Below are positions 8,538 to 15,710 of a stretch of DNA of 64,000 bases, one piece after another. Below the pieces are notes generated by a model, which was not told where the DNA came from, searched no databases, and saw only the letters and a program-made list of their open reading frames with translations. The translations under genes were made by a program, and so were the position numbers. The first letter of the stretch is position 1. Each line of letters opens with the position of its first letter. The stretch is from the NCBI RefSeq assembly GCF_037126175.1, contig NZ_CP146986.1:868001-932000 (forward strand), written 5' to 3'. Origin of the DNA: Pseudomonas sp. RSB 5.4. GTDB lineage: Bacteria; Pseudomonadota; Gammaproteobacteria; Pseudomonadales; Pseudomonadaceae.

Positions 8538-9305
8538 TCAGGACAGGAACCCACCGTCCACATTCAGCGAAACCCCGGTGGTGTAGCTTGATGCGTCGCT
8601 CGCCAGGTACAGCACCGCACCAGCCATTTCACTCGGGTCGGCCACGCGCTTGAGCGGGATCTGCGTCAGCGCCTGCTTGAGGATTGCGTCGTTCTTCACC
8701 AGTGCCGAAGCGAACTTGGTGTCGGTCAGGCCCGGCAGCAGGGCGTTGCAGCGGATGCCGAATTGCGCGCATTCCTTGGCGAAGACCTTGGTCATGTTGA
8801 TCACCGCTGCTTTGGTCACCGAATAGATGCCCTGGAACACGCCCGGTGAAATCCCGTTGATCGAGGCGACGTTGATGATGCTGCCGCCACCGTTTTCGCG
8901 CATCAGCTTGCCGGCTTCCACCGACATGAAGAAGTAGCCACGAATGTTCACATCGACGGTCTTCTGGAATGCGCTCAGATCGGTGTCCAGCACGTTGCAG
9001 AACTGCGGGTTGGTCGCAGCGTTGTTGACCAGAATATCGAGGCGGCCGAACTGTTCCTTGATCCCGGCGAACACCTGGCTGATCTGTTCCATTTCACCGA
9101 TATGGCAAGCCACGGCGGTGGCTTTGCCGCCGGCGGCGATGATGGCGTCGGCGACGTGCTGGCAGCCTTCGAGCTTGCGGCTCGAGACGATCACGTGGGC
9201 GCCTTGCTGGGCCAGCAGTTTGGCGATGGCTTCACCGATGCCACGGCTGGCGCCGGAGACGAATGCGATTTTGCCGTCGAGGTCGAACAACTGAGTCTTG
9301 GACAT
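8538..9305 (-). CDS. SDR-family NAD(P)-dependent oxidoreductase
   Basis: A 255-residue classical short-chain dehydrogenase. It shows the cofactor motif GASRGIG (residues 18-24), NNAA near residue 95, catalytic S148, and the YSVTK motif with Y161 and K165. It ends with the usual VDGGF. The ATG at 9305 was chosen over an upstream GTG because the Rossmann fold begins right after it. It lies 22 bp downstream of the phosphotransferase gene on the same strand and is probably cotranscribed. That pairing suggests a role in acyl-CoA or hydroxyacyl metabolism; the substrate is not evident. Confidence 0.88.
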   Translation of the reverse strand: MSKTQLFDLDGKIAFVSGASRGIGEAIAKLLAQQGAHVIVSSRKLEGCQHVADAIIAAGGKATAVACHIGEMEQISQVFAGIKEQFGRLDILVNNAATNPQFCNVLDTDLSAFQKTVDVNIRGYFFMSVEAGKLMRENGGGSIINVASINGISPGVFQGIYSVTKAAVINMTKVFAKECAQFGIRCNALLPGLTDTKFASALVKNDAILKQALTQIPLKRVADPSEMAGAVLYLASDASSYTTGVSLNVDGGFLS

Positions 9306-9327
9306 AAGGGTTCCTTGGTGTGGGCCG

Positions 9328-10395
9328 TCAGAGGCTCGATTTCGCAATGACCTGCAGGCTCATGTGCTCCAGCAGTTTGTTCATGTGAATGAACTGCGCG
9401 AAGCGTTTGTCCTGAGTCTGGCCGTGGTAGAAGCGGTAGTAGATCTGCTGCACGATGCCGGCCAGACGGAACAGGCCGTAGGTGTAGTAGAAATCGAAGT
9501 TGTCGATCTGGATGCCCGAGCGTTCGGCGTAGTAATCGACGAACTCGCGGCGGGTCAGCATGCCCGGGGCGTGGCTCGGCTGGCGGCGCATCAGTTGCAC
9601 GGGCGCCGGATCATCTGCCTGAATCCAGTAGGCGAGGGTGTTGCCCAGGTCCATCAGCGGATCGCCGAGGGTGGTCAGTTCCCAGTCGAGCACGCCGATG
9701 ATCTGCATCGGGTTGTTTGGGTCGAGGATCACGTTGTCGAAGCGATAGTCGTTGTGGACGATGCTCGACGTCGGATGGTCGGCCGGCATCTTGTCGTTGA
9801 GCCAGGCTTTGACATTCTCCCAGTGCGGCGCGTCCGGGGTCAGGGCTTTTTCGTAGCGCTCGCTCCAGCCCTTGATCTGGCGGGCGACGTAGCCTTCCGG
9901 CTTGCCCAGATCGCCGAGGCCGCAGGCGTTGTAGTCAACTCGATGCAGCTCAACGAAACGGTCGATGAAGCTCTTGCACAGTGCTTCGGTTTTCGCCGCA
10001 TCGAGGCCCAGTTCCGGCGGCAGGTCGGAGCGCAGGATGATGCCCTTTACCCGCTCCATCACATAGAACTCGGCACCGATCACCGACTCGTCGGTGCAGT
10101 GCACGTAGGCTTTCGGGCAGTACGGAAAACCGTCGCGCAGTTGATTGAGGATGCGGAATTCGCGGCCCATGTCGTGGGCGGATTTGGCCTTGTGCCCGAA
10201 CGGCGGCCGGCGCAGGACGAATTCCTGCAGCGGGTATTCCAGAAGGTAGGTCAGGTTCGACGCACCGCCAGGAAACTGGCTGATCTGCGGTGTGCCGGTC
10301 AGGCCCGGAATGTGCGCCTTGAGGTACGGATCGATCAGGCTGGCATCGAGTTCTTCGCCATCGCGGATCCGGGTGGACTGGTCAGTAAGCGCCAT
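9328..10395 (-). CDS. phosphotransferase family protein (ACAD10/11 kinase-domain type)
   Basis: A 355-residue protein of the aminoglycoside phosphotransferase/choline kinase fold. It has the nucleotide-binding segment GGASNLTYLL, the catalytic loop SIVHNDYRFDNVI (Brenner motif HxDxxxxN) near residue 220, and the metal-binding LDWELTTLGDP. The family includes the N-terminal domains of ACAD10/11, which phosphorylate 4-hydroxyacyl-CoAs before dehydration. That substrate class is family knowledge rather than something visible here. It is first in a two-gene operon with the SDR. About 190 bp separates it from the divergent PAAR-like gene. Confidence 0.85.
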   Translation of the reverse strand: MALTDQSTRIRDGEELDASLIDPYLKAHIPGLTGTPQISQFPGGASNLTYLLEYPLQEFVLRRPPFGHKAKSAHDMGREFRILNQLRDGFPYCPKAYVHCTDESVIGAEFYVMERVKGIILRSDLPPELGLDAAKTEALCKSFIDRFVELHRVDYNACGLGDLGKPEGYVARQIKGWSERYEKALTPDAPHWENVKAWLNDKMPADHPTSSIVHNDYRFDNVILDPNNPMQIIGVLDWELTTLGDPLMDLGNTLAYWIQADDPAPVQLMRRQPSHAPGMLTRREFVDYYAERSGIQIDNFDFYYTYGLFRLAGIVQQIYYRFYHGQTQDKRFAQFIHMNKLLEHMSLQVIAKSSL

Positions 10396-10585
10396 GCTTA
10401 TCCCTTCTGCTTATTTTGGAGGCCAGACATCATTGGCTAATCTAATGGTGCGCTCGGGTGCTCACAAGCGCGGGTCGGTCTTATAGGTTAGCGTGTTGCA
10501 GGATAATCACCTTTGGGAATGTGCGCGGCGGGCTGTGGGCGACTAAGGTTGAGCGGGTATGCCGTGTCCAGCAAGGAGCTTTGAA

Positions 10586-10981
10586 ATGGGCTGCCCGCAA
10601 GTCTGTGCCAGTGCCACCCTGCAATGCAGTTTCGGCGCCGCGCCGGCGGTGCTTAACGTGCTGCCGGTCAACCGCACGCTGACCGGCGGGATGCCGGCGG
10701 CAAACATCATGGATCACATCCCGCTGGTCAATATCATGCCGTTCGGTGTGTGCATGAGCATGGCCAATCCGATGGTGGCGGCCGCGACCGCCGCCGCACT
10801 GGGCGTTTTGACGCCGATGCCGTGTATTCCGGCAACGGCCACACCGTGGATTCCCGGCGGTGCACCGACCCTGTTGCTCGGCGGGATGCCGGCGATCGAT
10901 GCCAACAGCACCCTGATGTGCAACTGGGCGGGGGTGATCAAGATTGCGATGCCGGGGCAGATGCAGATGCTCATTCCTTGA
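10586..10981 (+). CDS. PAAR-like protein (DUF4280 type), candidate T6SS spike tip
   Basis: A 131-residue, glycine- and proline-rich protein with repeated short beta segments (MGCPQVCASATLQCSFGAAP, then GGMPAANIMDHIP, GGAPTLLLGGMPAI, NSTLMCNWAGVI). This is the pattern of PAAR-like DUF4280 proteins that cap VgrG spikes. Start at 10586 after AAGGAG (10573-10578). It stands on the plus strand, facing the minus-strand vgrG operon, with a REPIN and the MORN gene between. There is no effector extension, so any cargo would bind non-covalently. The early cysteines could bind metal as in true PAAR domains, but this is not proven. Confidence 0.75.
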   Translation: MGCPQVCASATLQCSFGAAPAVLNVLPVNRTLTGGMPAANIMDHIPLVNIMPFGVCMSMANPMVAAATAAALGVLTPMPCIPATATPWIPGGAPTLLLGGMPAIDANSTLMCNWAGVIKIAMPGQMQMLIP

Positions 10982-10999
10982 GTTTTGTGCTGGATGTGC

Positions 11000-11105
11000 C
11001 GGCCTCTTCGCGAGCAAGCCCGCTCCCACAGTGGCCGGTGGTGTTCACACGATTCTAATCACAACACAAAACCCTGTGGGAGCGGGCTTGCTCGCGAAGA
11101 GGCCA
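11000..11105. repeat. REPIN
   Basis: Inverted REP pair (leftward arm CTTCGCGAGCAAGCCCGCTC at about 11006, rightward arm TGTGGGAGCGGGCTTGCTCG at about 11074). It fills the gap between the convergent PAAR-like and MORN genes and probably marks both transcript ends. Confidence 0.9.
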
Positions 11106-11125
11106 GTCCTGGCAAAAGAACACCT

Positions 11126-11668
11126 TCAAGCCTGCTGCGGATCCATCCACCGCTGATACCACCAGCGCACCCGCGAAATCGGCTTGCCATCCGCCCCCAG
11201 CGGCCGGCCATCCTCGGCGAACCCGGTTTCTGGCTCCATCAGTTGACCATTCAGATACCGCGCCTCAGCCGCCGGTTTGCCGTTCGGGTGAAAGCGCTGA
11301 TAACGCCCCTCTCGCACGCCATCGCGGTAAAACTCGGCCTCGGCCACCTGCCCATCGGAAAAGTAGTTGAACGCCTCGCCATGCAACAACCCGCGCCGAT
11401 ACGTCGCCTTGCGCTGCAACCAACCCTCGGCCGAATAGAAATTCGCGACCCCTTGCAGCTTGTCCTGTACGAACGGCATCTGCGCCGAGACCTTGCCGTT
11501 GGGGTGATAGAGCAGTGACATGCCCTGCAGCTCTCCCTGGTGGTAATTCAGATCGGCCTGCTTACGTCCGTCATCCTTGAGCTGCAGCGCGCCGTCGAGC
11601 TGACCGTCCTGCAAGCGGCCCTTGAGCTGTTTGTCATCCTCCTGCAAATCCAGCGGTGTGATCGCCAT
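11126..11668 (-). CDS. MORN-repeat protein linked to VgrG
   Basis: A 180-residue protein made of repeated beta-hairpin units of the MORN/YwqK type (GxxxxxYHPNGKxxxxxxFxxxxLxG, and variants ending in FHPNGKPAAEARYLNGQ). It begins 12 bp after the vgrG stop on the same strand and is surely cotranscribed with it. Such proteins commonly accompany VgrG genes and are sometimes labelled antitoxin-like. A role as adaptor or immunity factor is inference from position. No signal peptide or membrane segment is visible. Confidence 0.8.
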   Translation of the reverse strand: MAITPLDLQEDDKQLKGRLQDGQLDGALQLKDDGRKQADLNYHQGELQGMSLLYHPNGKVSAQMPFVQDKLQGVANFYSAEGWLQRKATYRRGLLHGEAFNYFSDGQVAEAEFYRDGVREGRYQRFHPNGKPAAEARYLNGQLMEPETGFAEDGRPLGADGKPISRVRWWYQRWMDPQQA

Positions 11669-11680
11669 GACGGCTCCTTG

Positions 11681-13690
11681 TCAGTTGACCTGCACCAGCC
11701 CGCCCTTGATGGTCAGCATGCCGCCACCGTCCACGGTCTGTGAAGCGGCGCCCTTGTTGGTCAGGCTGATCCCGGCGTCGTTGGTCAGCGTGGTTCCGGC
11801 CTTGTTGTCCAGCGACGTACCGGCCTGATTGGTCATGGCCGTGCCGGCCTTTTGCGTGATCGAGGTGCTGGCCGAGGTCGCCAGGTCAGCGCCGCTCTTG
11901 ATGGTGAAACTGCCACCGCTTTGCAGGGTGAGGGTGCCGCTGACTTTGATCGTCAGGTTGCCGTCCACCGTCAGGCTGTAGTCGCCGGTGACCTTGTCGG
12001 TGTAGTTGCCGCCGGTGCTGTGGTTTTGATCGGCACCGACCTTCACCGTGCGGCTGTCCTTCACATCGAGGCTGTCGCTGCCGGTCTGAATCGTGACGCT
12101 GCGCTTGCCTTTTTCCAGGGTCACGGTTTCGTCGCCGTCCTTGACCGTGCGGGTGCGGGCGTTTTGTACGGTGAGGGTTTCGTCATGGCCGACGGTGGCG
12201 GTGGTGTCGTTGAGCACATTGATCTTCAAGTCTTTCTGCGCCTGCAGAAACACTTCTTCGGCATCCTTCTTGTCCTCGAAGCGCAGCTCGTTGAAACCGC
12301 CACCACCCTTGGACGATTGAGTCTTGATCCCCGACTGCGTCTGATTGGCCGGCAACGCATAGGGTAGGGCGTTGTCGCCGTTGTACACGCAACCGGTGAC
12401 CAGTGGCCGATCCGGGTCGCCGTCGATAAAGGTCACGATGACTTCCTGGCCGATGCGCGGCACGAACTGCATGCCGAAGCCCTTGCCGCTCCACGGCAAC
12501 ACCACGCGCACCCAGCAGGAACTGGTTTCGTCATTCTTGCCGTCGCGGTCCCACGGAAACTGCAACTTGATCCGGCCGTATTCGTCCGTCCAGATCTCCT
12601 CGCCGGACTTGCCCACCACCATCGCGGTCTGCGGGTGCATGCGCGGTTTCGGTGTGCTGCGTTGTGGACGAAACGGCGTGGTTTTGGGGATTGCCTCGAA
12701 GCGATTGCAATAGCTTTCGTGGCTGGCGTCATGGGTGACCCGCGTTACCACCCAATCGATGTTCAGGCTCGCATCATCGTGTCCATCGAGGGTGAACCAA
12801 TGGCCCGGGATCAGCCAGTGGCAGTCGCTTTCACCGACGAAGCGTTTCTCCTCACTGCGAAGCCCGTCGACCCGTTGTTTGGTCAGCGCATCACCCCGAG
12901 CCTTGGCGTTGTAACCACCGGGATGCTCATAGATCGACAGCGGCCCGGCCACGGCTTCGGCCTGGCCGAAGAGCGAAGTGGTCGGCGTGGTGAATTCGTA
13001 ATCCGTTGCCTTGTAAACGCCCGCCACGGCTTGTAGGCAGACCTGGCCTGAGCGGATGCCATGCAACTCACGCTCACCCATTTGCTGGCCCAGATACTTG
13101 ACTTTCGGGCCGTTGGGGATCTGTACGAAGGCGTCATTGCTGTCGCCCAGCACCAGCGTGTGCTTGCCCTCGTCGTGGGTGAAAAACCAGAAGATGCCTT
13201 CCTCTTCCAGCAGGCGAGAGACGAAGGCGAAATCGGTTTCGCCGTACTGCACGCAGTATTCGCGGGGGGTGTAGCTGCCGGTCAGAGAGAGTTTGAAATC
13301 GGTGAAGCCGTGGGCCTTGAAGATCGTGGTGACGATGTCCGAGGTGGTGAGGTTCTGGAATACCCGGTTGTTGCTGGCCAGGGTCAGCCACCAGAGCCAC
13401 GGACGCAATACGAGTTGATAGCGCTCGGCGGTGGCGTCAGCAGGGAGTTGGCGGATTTCGGCGACCAAGGCATCGAACGGGCGCAACTTAGCGTCGTTGT
13501 GCAATGTGGTGGTGACGTGAGTGGCGACGGCGCTGGTCAGGGTGAGGGGGGGGCCGTCGTTGAGGCCGTTGAGGGTTTGCGAACAGAGCGAGTTGAGGGC
13601 TTCTTCACCGGACAACCACTCAGGGTAAAGCGCCGACAGTGCGGCGGCGGTCAACGAAAGCGTTGCGTTACTGTCGGTGGCACGAGGCAT
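11681..13690 (-). CDS. vgrG: type VI secretion spike protein VgrG (TssI)
   Basis: A 669-residue VgrG. The gp27-like base covers about the first 380 residues (REYCVQYGETDFAFVSRLLE is the hallmark VgrG motif). The gp5-like OB fold follows (GEEIWTDEYGRIKLQFPWDR, then WVRVVLPWSGKGFG). A C-terminal beta-helix of DUF2345-type repeats completes it (VTLEKGKRSVTIQ, DYSLTVDGNLTIKVSGT). It ends without an extra enzymatic domain, so effectors should be delivered as separate proteins. Upstream on the same strand lie the three cargo genes and then clpV; downstream is the MORN gene. Confidence 0.95.
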   Translation of the reverse strand: MPRATDSNATLSLTAAALSALYPEWLSGEEALNSLCSQTLNGLNDGPPLTLTSAVATHVTTTLHNDAKLRPFDALVAEIRQLPADATAERYQLVLRPWLWWLTLASNNRVFQNLTTSDIVTTIFKAHGFTDFKLSLTGSYTPREYCVQYGETDFAFVSRLLEEEGIFWFFTHDEGKHTLVLGDSNDAFVQIPNGPKVKYLGQQMGERELHGIRSGQVCLQAVAGVYKATDYEFTTPTTSLFGQAEAVAGPLSIYEHPGGYNAKARGDALTKQRVDGLRSEEKRFVGESDCHWLIPGHWFTLDGHDDASLNIDWVVTRVTHDASHESYCNRFEAIPKTTPFRPQRSTPKPRMHPQTAMVVGKSGEEIWTDEYGRIKLQFPWDRDGKNDETSSCWVRVVLPWSGKGFGMQFVPRIGQEVIVTFIDGDPDRPLVTGCVYNGDNALPYALPANQTQSGIKTQSSKGGGGFNELRFEDKKDAEEVFLQAQKDLKINVLNDTTATVGHDETLTVQNARTRTVKDGDETVTLEKGKRSVTIQTGSDSLDVKDSRTVKVGADQNHSTGGNYTDKVTGDYSLTVDGNLTIKVSGTLTLQSGGSFTIKSGADLATSASTSITQKAGTAMTNQAGTSLDNKAGTTLTNDAGISLTNKGAASQTVDGGGMLTIKGGLVQVN

Positions 13691-13739
13691 TGGGCGGCCT
13701 TGATGAGGTGGTTGCAGCGTTCATGAAGCGGATTCGGTT

Positions 13740-14255
13740 CTAAAGAGAATTAAAGTTCAAATTGGGCATCATCGACATCACTGCCTCCATGTCACTTTGT
13801 TTTCGGAACTGCTTCCATAACCCAGGGAAATGGTCGTTGGCAGGCTGTAGCCAATTAAACAGAGGGCTTTTATAAAAGCAGGTACCGTCACTGACGGCTT
13901 GTTGCGGCAGATCCCGAGTCGTGCCCCATACAATGGCGTTGGGCCTTAGGTTCGCCAAGCCTTGAGCAATAGGTTGAAGTTCACCAATACTAATATGTGT
14001 TTCTCCAACTTCGCAGGCTGCGAGCACAATAAAGCAACTACCGCAATTGCCGATCATGTTGTGCAAGCCGGTATGTCTGTCCATTTTTACCATGGTGCTG
14101 CCGTGGCCAATAATAATTAGCATTCCTCCAAAGGCATCTCTCCAGCCGAGACTCGTCGGGGCAATCAGATCGCAAATGCCAGAGTATTTTGCCCACAGCT
14201 TTTTTGCTGCTTTCTTTCCGTCCTCATCGATGTAAGTCAGTAGTGTGTCTTTCAT
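13740..14255 (-). CDS. putative caspase-like (CHAT/clan CD) cysteine peptidase, T6SS-linked
   Basis: A 171-residue protein of unknown family. It carries the two signatures of clan CD peptidases: a hydrophobic strand ending in His-Gly (MLIIIGHGS, H51) and, 30 residues on, a second strand ending in Ala-Cys (FIVLAACEVGE, C81). The latter is close to the LSACETG motif of CHAT domains. A third strand (NAIVWGTTRD) follows, as expected in the fold. There is no signal peptide or membrane segment. It lies 49 bp upstream of vgrG and 59 bp downstream of the deaminase-like gene. Base composition is visibly more AT-rich than in the tss genes. It may be an effector, an effector-processing factor or a defence protease. 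Confidence 0.6.
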   Translation of the reverse strand: MKDTLLTYIDEDGKKAAKKLWAKYSGICDLIAPTSLGWRDAFGGMLIIIGHGSTMVKMDRHTGLHNMIGNCGSCFIVLAACEVGETHISIGELQPIAQGLANLRPNAIVWGTTRDLPQQAVSDGTCFYKSPLFNWLQPANDHFPGLWKQFRKQSDMEAVMSMMPNLNFNSL

Positions 14256-14314
14256 GTTTGCTGGCTCATTGAGTTTAATCGCGGGCTGCCATGCTGTTTT
14301 AATAGATGGCGTTT

Positions 14315-14950
14315 TTATGGTCGCTCATACGGTGGTTCTTTTTTTAGTTCGATAAAAGCCAGATTGGCTCGGTCACCCGAGAGTGTTTTCAATGTTCTCT
14401 GTGGGGTGTCATTGCCATCCAGTGTTCCGAATTTTTTAAGAAAAACGATGGAGAAAAAGTACTCCGGATGGTTGGCTGCCAGCGTTGCGAATTTGGCAGT
14501 GCAACTCAAAGGCCAGCCATGTAGCGAATGACTTGGCTTTCTGTCAGTCGTCGTACATGGGCTGTGTGTGAGGTAAACGGTTACATACTTGACGTCTTCG
14601 GCGATGGCGACGGCTGTATCAAAATAATCGATAAGAAACTCTTCCGCGTGTCCTTCGGGCACAACGCCAAGTTCTGCGGGGTCTCCCTCTGCGAGTTCCG
14701 CGTTGATAGCGACTTGCCGAGCATCAATGGCTGCCTGCATTTCGTTTCGGGGCACATTGCTGATTTGAAGTTGGACGTAAGCCTTTATCAGTTGCGCGCC
14801 AGCGTCCTCCTTTGACTCAAACAGAAAACACGTTTTGCACATTTTGTGGTTGTTGTGCTGGAACGTCAGGAGCGCGTGGACTTTTTTATTTCCAGTGTTG
14901 CGTTTGTGCAGCTCTGCAATACCTTCTTGAACGGAATTAAACTGTTCCAT
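14315..14950 (-). CDS. putative nucleic-acid/nucleotide deaminase-fold protein, T6SS-linked
   Basis: A 211-residue protein I cannot place in a named family. The C-terminal half has a zinc-deaminase layout: HAE at H101-E103 (EGHAEEFLIDYF), a strand ending in Pro-Cys at P131-C132 (VTVYLTHSPC), and a further Cys at C150. This gives HxE plus PC-x17-C. The inter-cysteine spacing is longer than the usual PCxxC. An N-terminal region (residues 1-95) carries another CxxC (C38, C41) and a helical part. ATG at 14950 with GAGG upstream was chosen over an in-frame TTG at 14959. It lies in the clpV-vgrG interval with AT-rich composition, so a toxic effector is plausible. Confidence 0.55.
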   Translation of the reverse strand: MEQFNSVQEGIAELHKRNTGNKKVHALLTFQHNNHKMCKTCFLFESKEDAGAQLIKAYVQLQISNVPRNEMQAAIDARQVAINAELAEGDPAELGVVPEGHAEEFLIDYFDTAVAIAEDVKYVTVYLTHSPCTTTDRKPSHSLHGWPLSCTAKFATLAANHPEYFFSIVFLKKFGTLDGNDTPQRTLKTLSGDRANLAFIELKKEPPYERP

Positions 14951-14959
14951 GGTCTTCAA

Positions 14960-15079
14960 TCCTCGAAAAGGGGGGCGAAAAAGGGCACGAATCTATTTTT
15001 TTCATAAATAAATCTGTCCCCTTTGATTTCGTTCCCTTTGATTCATTGATGTGCCCTCTGTTGGAAAATGCGGGTGAGA
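14960..15079. other. AT-rich intergenic segment with GGGGACAGATTTAT-like motif
   Basis: This 120-bp gap between the deaminase-like and PD-(D/E)XK genes is much richer in A+T than its surroundings. On the minus strand it contains GGGGACAGATTTATT (15005-15020 region), a motif I have seen beside REP-associated transposase genes and integration scars. It also contains a short direct repeat, CCCTTTGATT, on the plus strand. No transposase is present. It may be the scar of a former mobile element. Confidence 0.3.
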
Positions 15080-15652
15080 TTATTTGTGGTAGTTGGTTAT
15101 AAAGTTGAAAGGTGCAGAAAGTTGTTTTGAGCGATCGATGGGCAGTCCGTGTGGGTACGTGTCAATGTTGCACAGGTAAGCCTTGAATTGACCCTCCACA
15201 TCTCGAGACCATGAGTCCCCGCGATTCAAGGTGAGATCAAGCAGTTCGCAATTTTTTTGGCTGGTGGCTATGACCACGACCCATCTGTGATCAGCAACAA
15301 ACCCGCCTAATTTGTAAACGTCACGGGTGATCGATTCCTGTAAGTTTGCGCCGCCGAATAAGCCGTTCGTGCTTTCTACTTTTATTTCAATGGCGTAGGT
15401 CTCATCTTGCAGTTCGAAATAGAAATCGACCTTTTCGCTGGAGTAAGGCTCTGGGTAACTGATTTCGCGAATTTTCGTTGTGATGCCGTAACCACGTCGT
15501 AGATGGTGAGCTATCTCAACTTGCGCAGCGCTCTCCCAAGGACCTTCAGAAACCCAGCTCTTCGTAAATTGACTTGGTTCATCGGTATCTTGCAGCTTTG
15601 GGTGTACACCTGCTGCCTGCAGCACCGCATTCAAAAAATCCGCTTCTGTCAT
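15080..15652 (-). CDS. putative PD-(D/E)XK-fold nuclease, T6SS-linked
   Basis: A 190-residue protein with a clear PD-(D/E)XK pattern: an N-terminal helix with E40/E46 (WESAAQVEIAHHL), D76 at the end of a strand (KVDFYFEL), and E89-x-K91 in the next strand (YAIEIKVES). A predicted helix and strand follow (VYKLGGFV, WVVVIATS). ATG at 15652 was chosen because AGGAG lies 8 bases upstream; an in-frame TTG at 15694 would add 14 residues. It begins 58 bp after clpV ends and precedes the deaminase-like gene. It may be a nuclease effector, its partner, or a restriction/defence enzyme. Confidence 0.65.
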   Translation of the reverse strand: MTEADFLNAVLQAAGVHPKLQDTDEPSQFTKSWVSEGPWESAAQVEIAHHLRRGYGITTKIREISYPEPYSSEKVDFYFELQDETYAIEIKVESTNGLFGGANLQESITRDVYKLGGFVADHRWVVVIATSQKNCELLDLTLNRGDSWSRDVEGQFKAYLCNIDTYPHGLPIDRSKQLSAPFNFITNYHK

Positions 15653-15710
15653 TACTCCGTCTCCTGCGCGGGTGCCATTTTTGTGTTTCGTCAATTCTCG
15701 TTGGCGGCGG

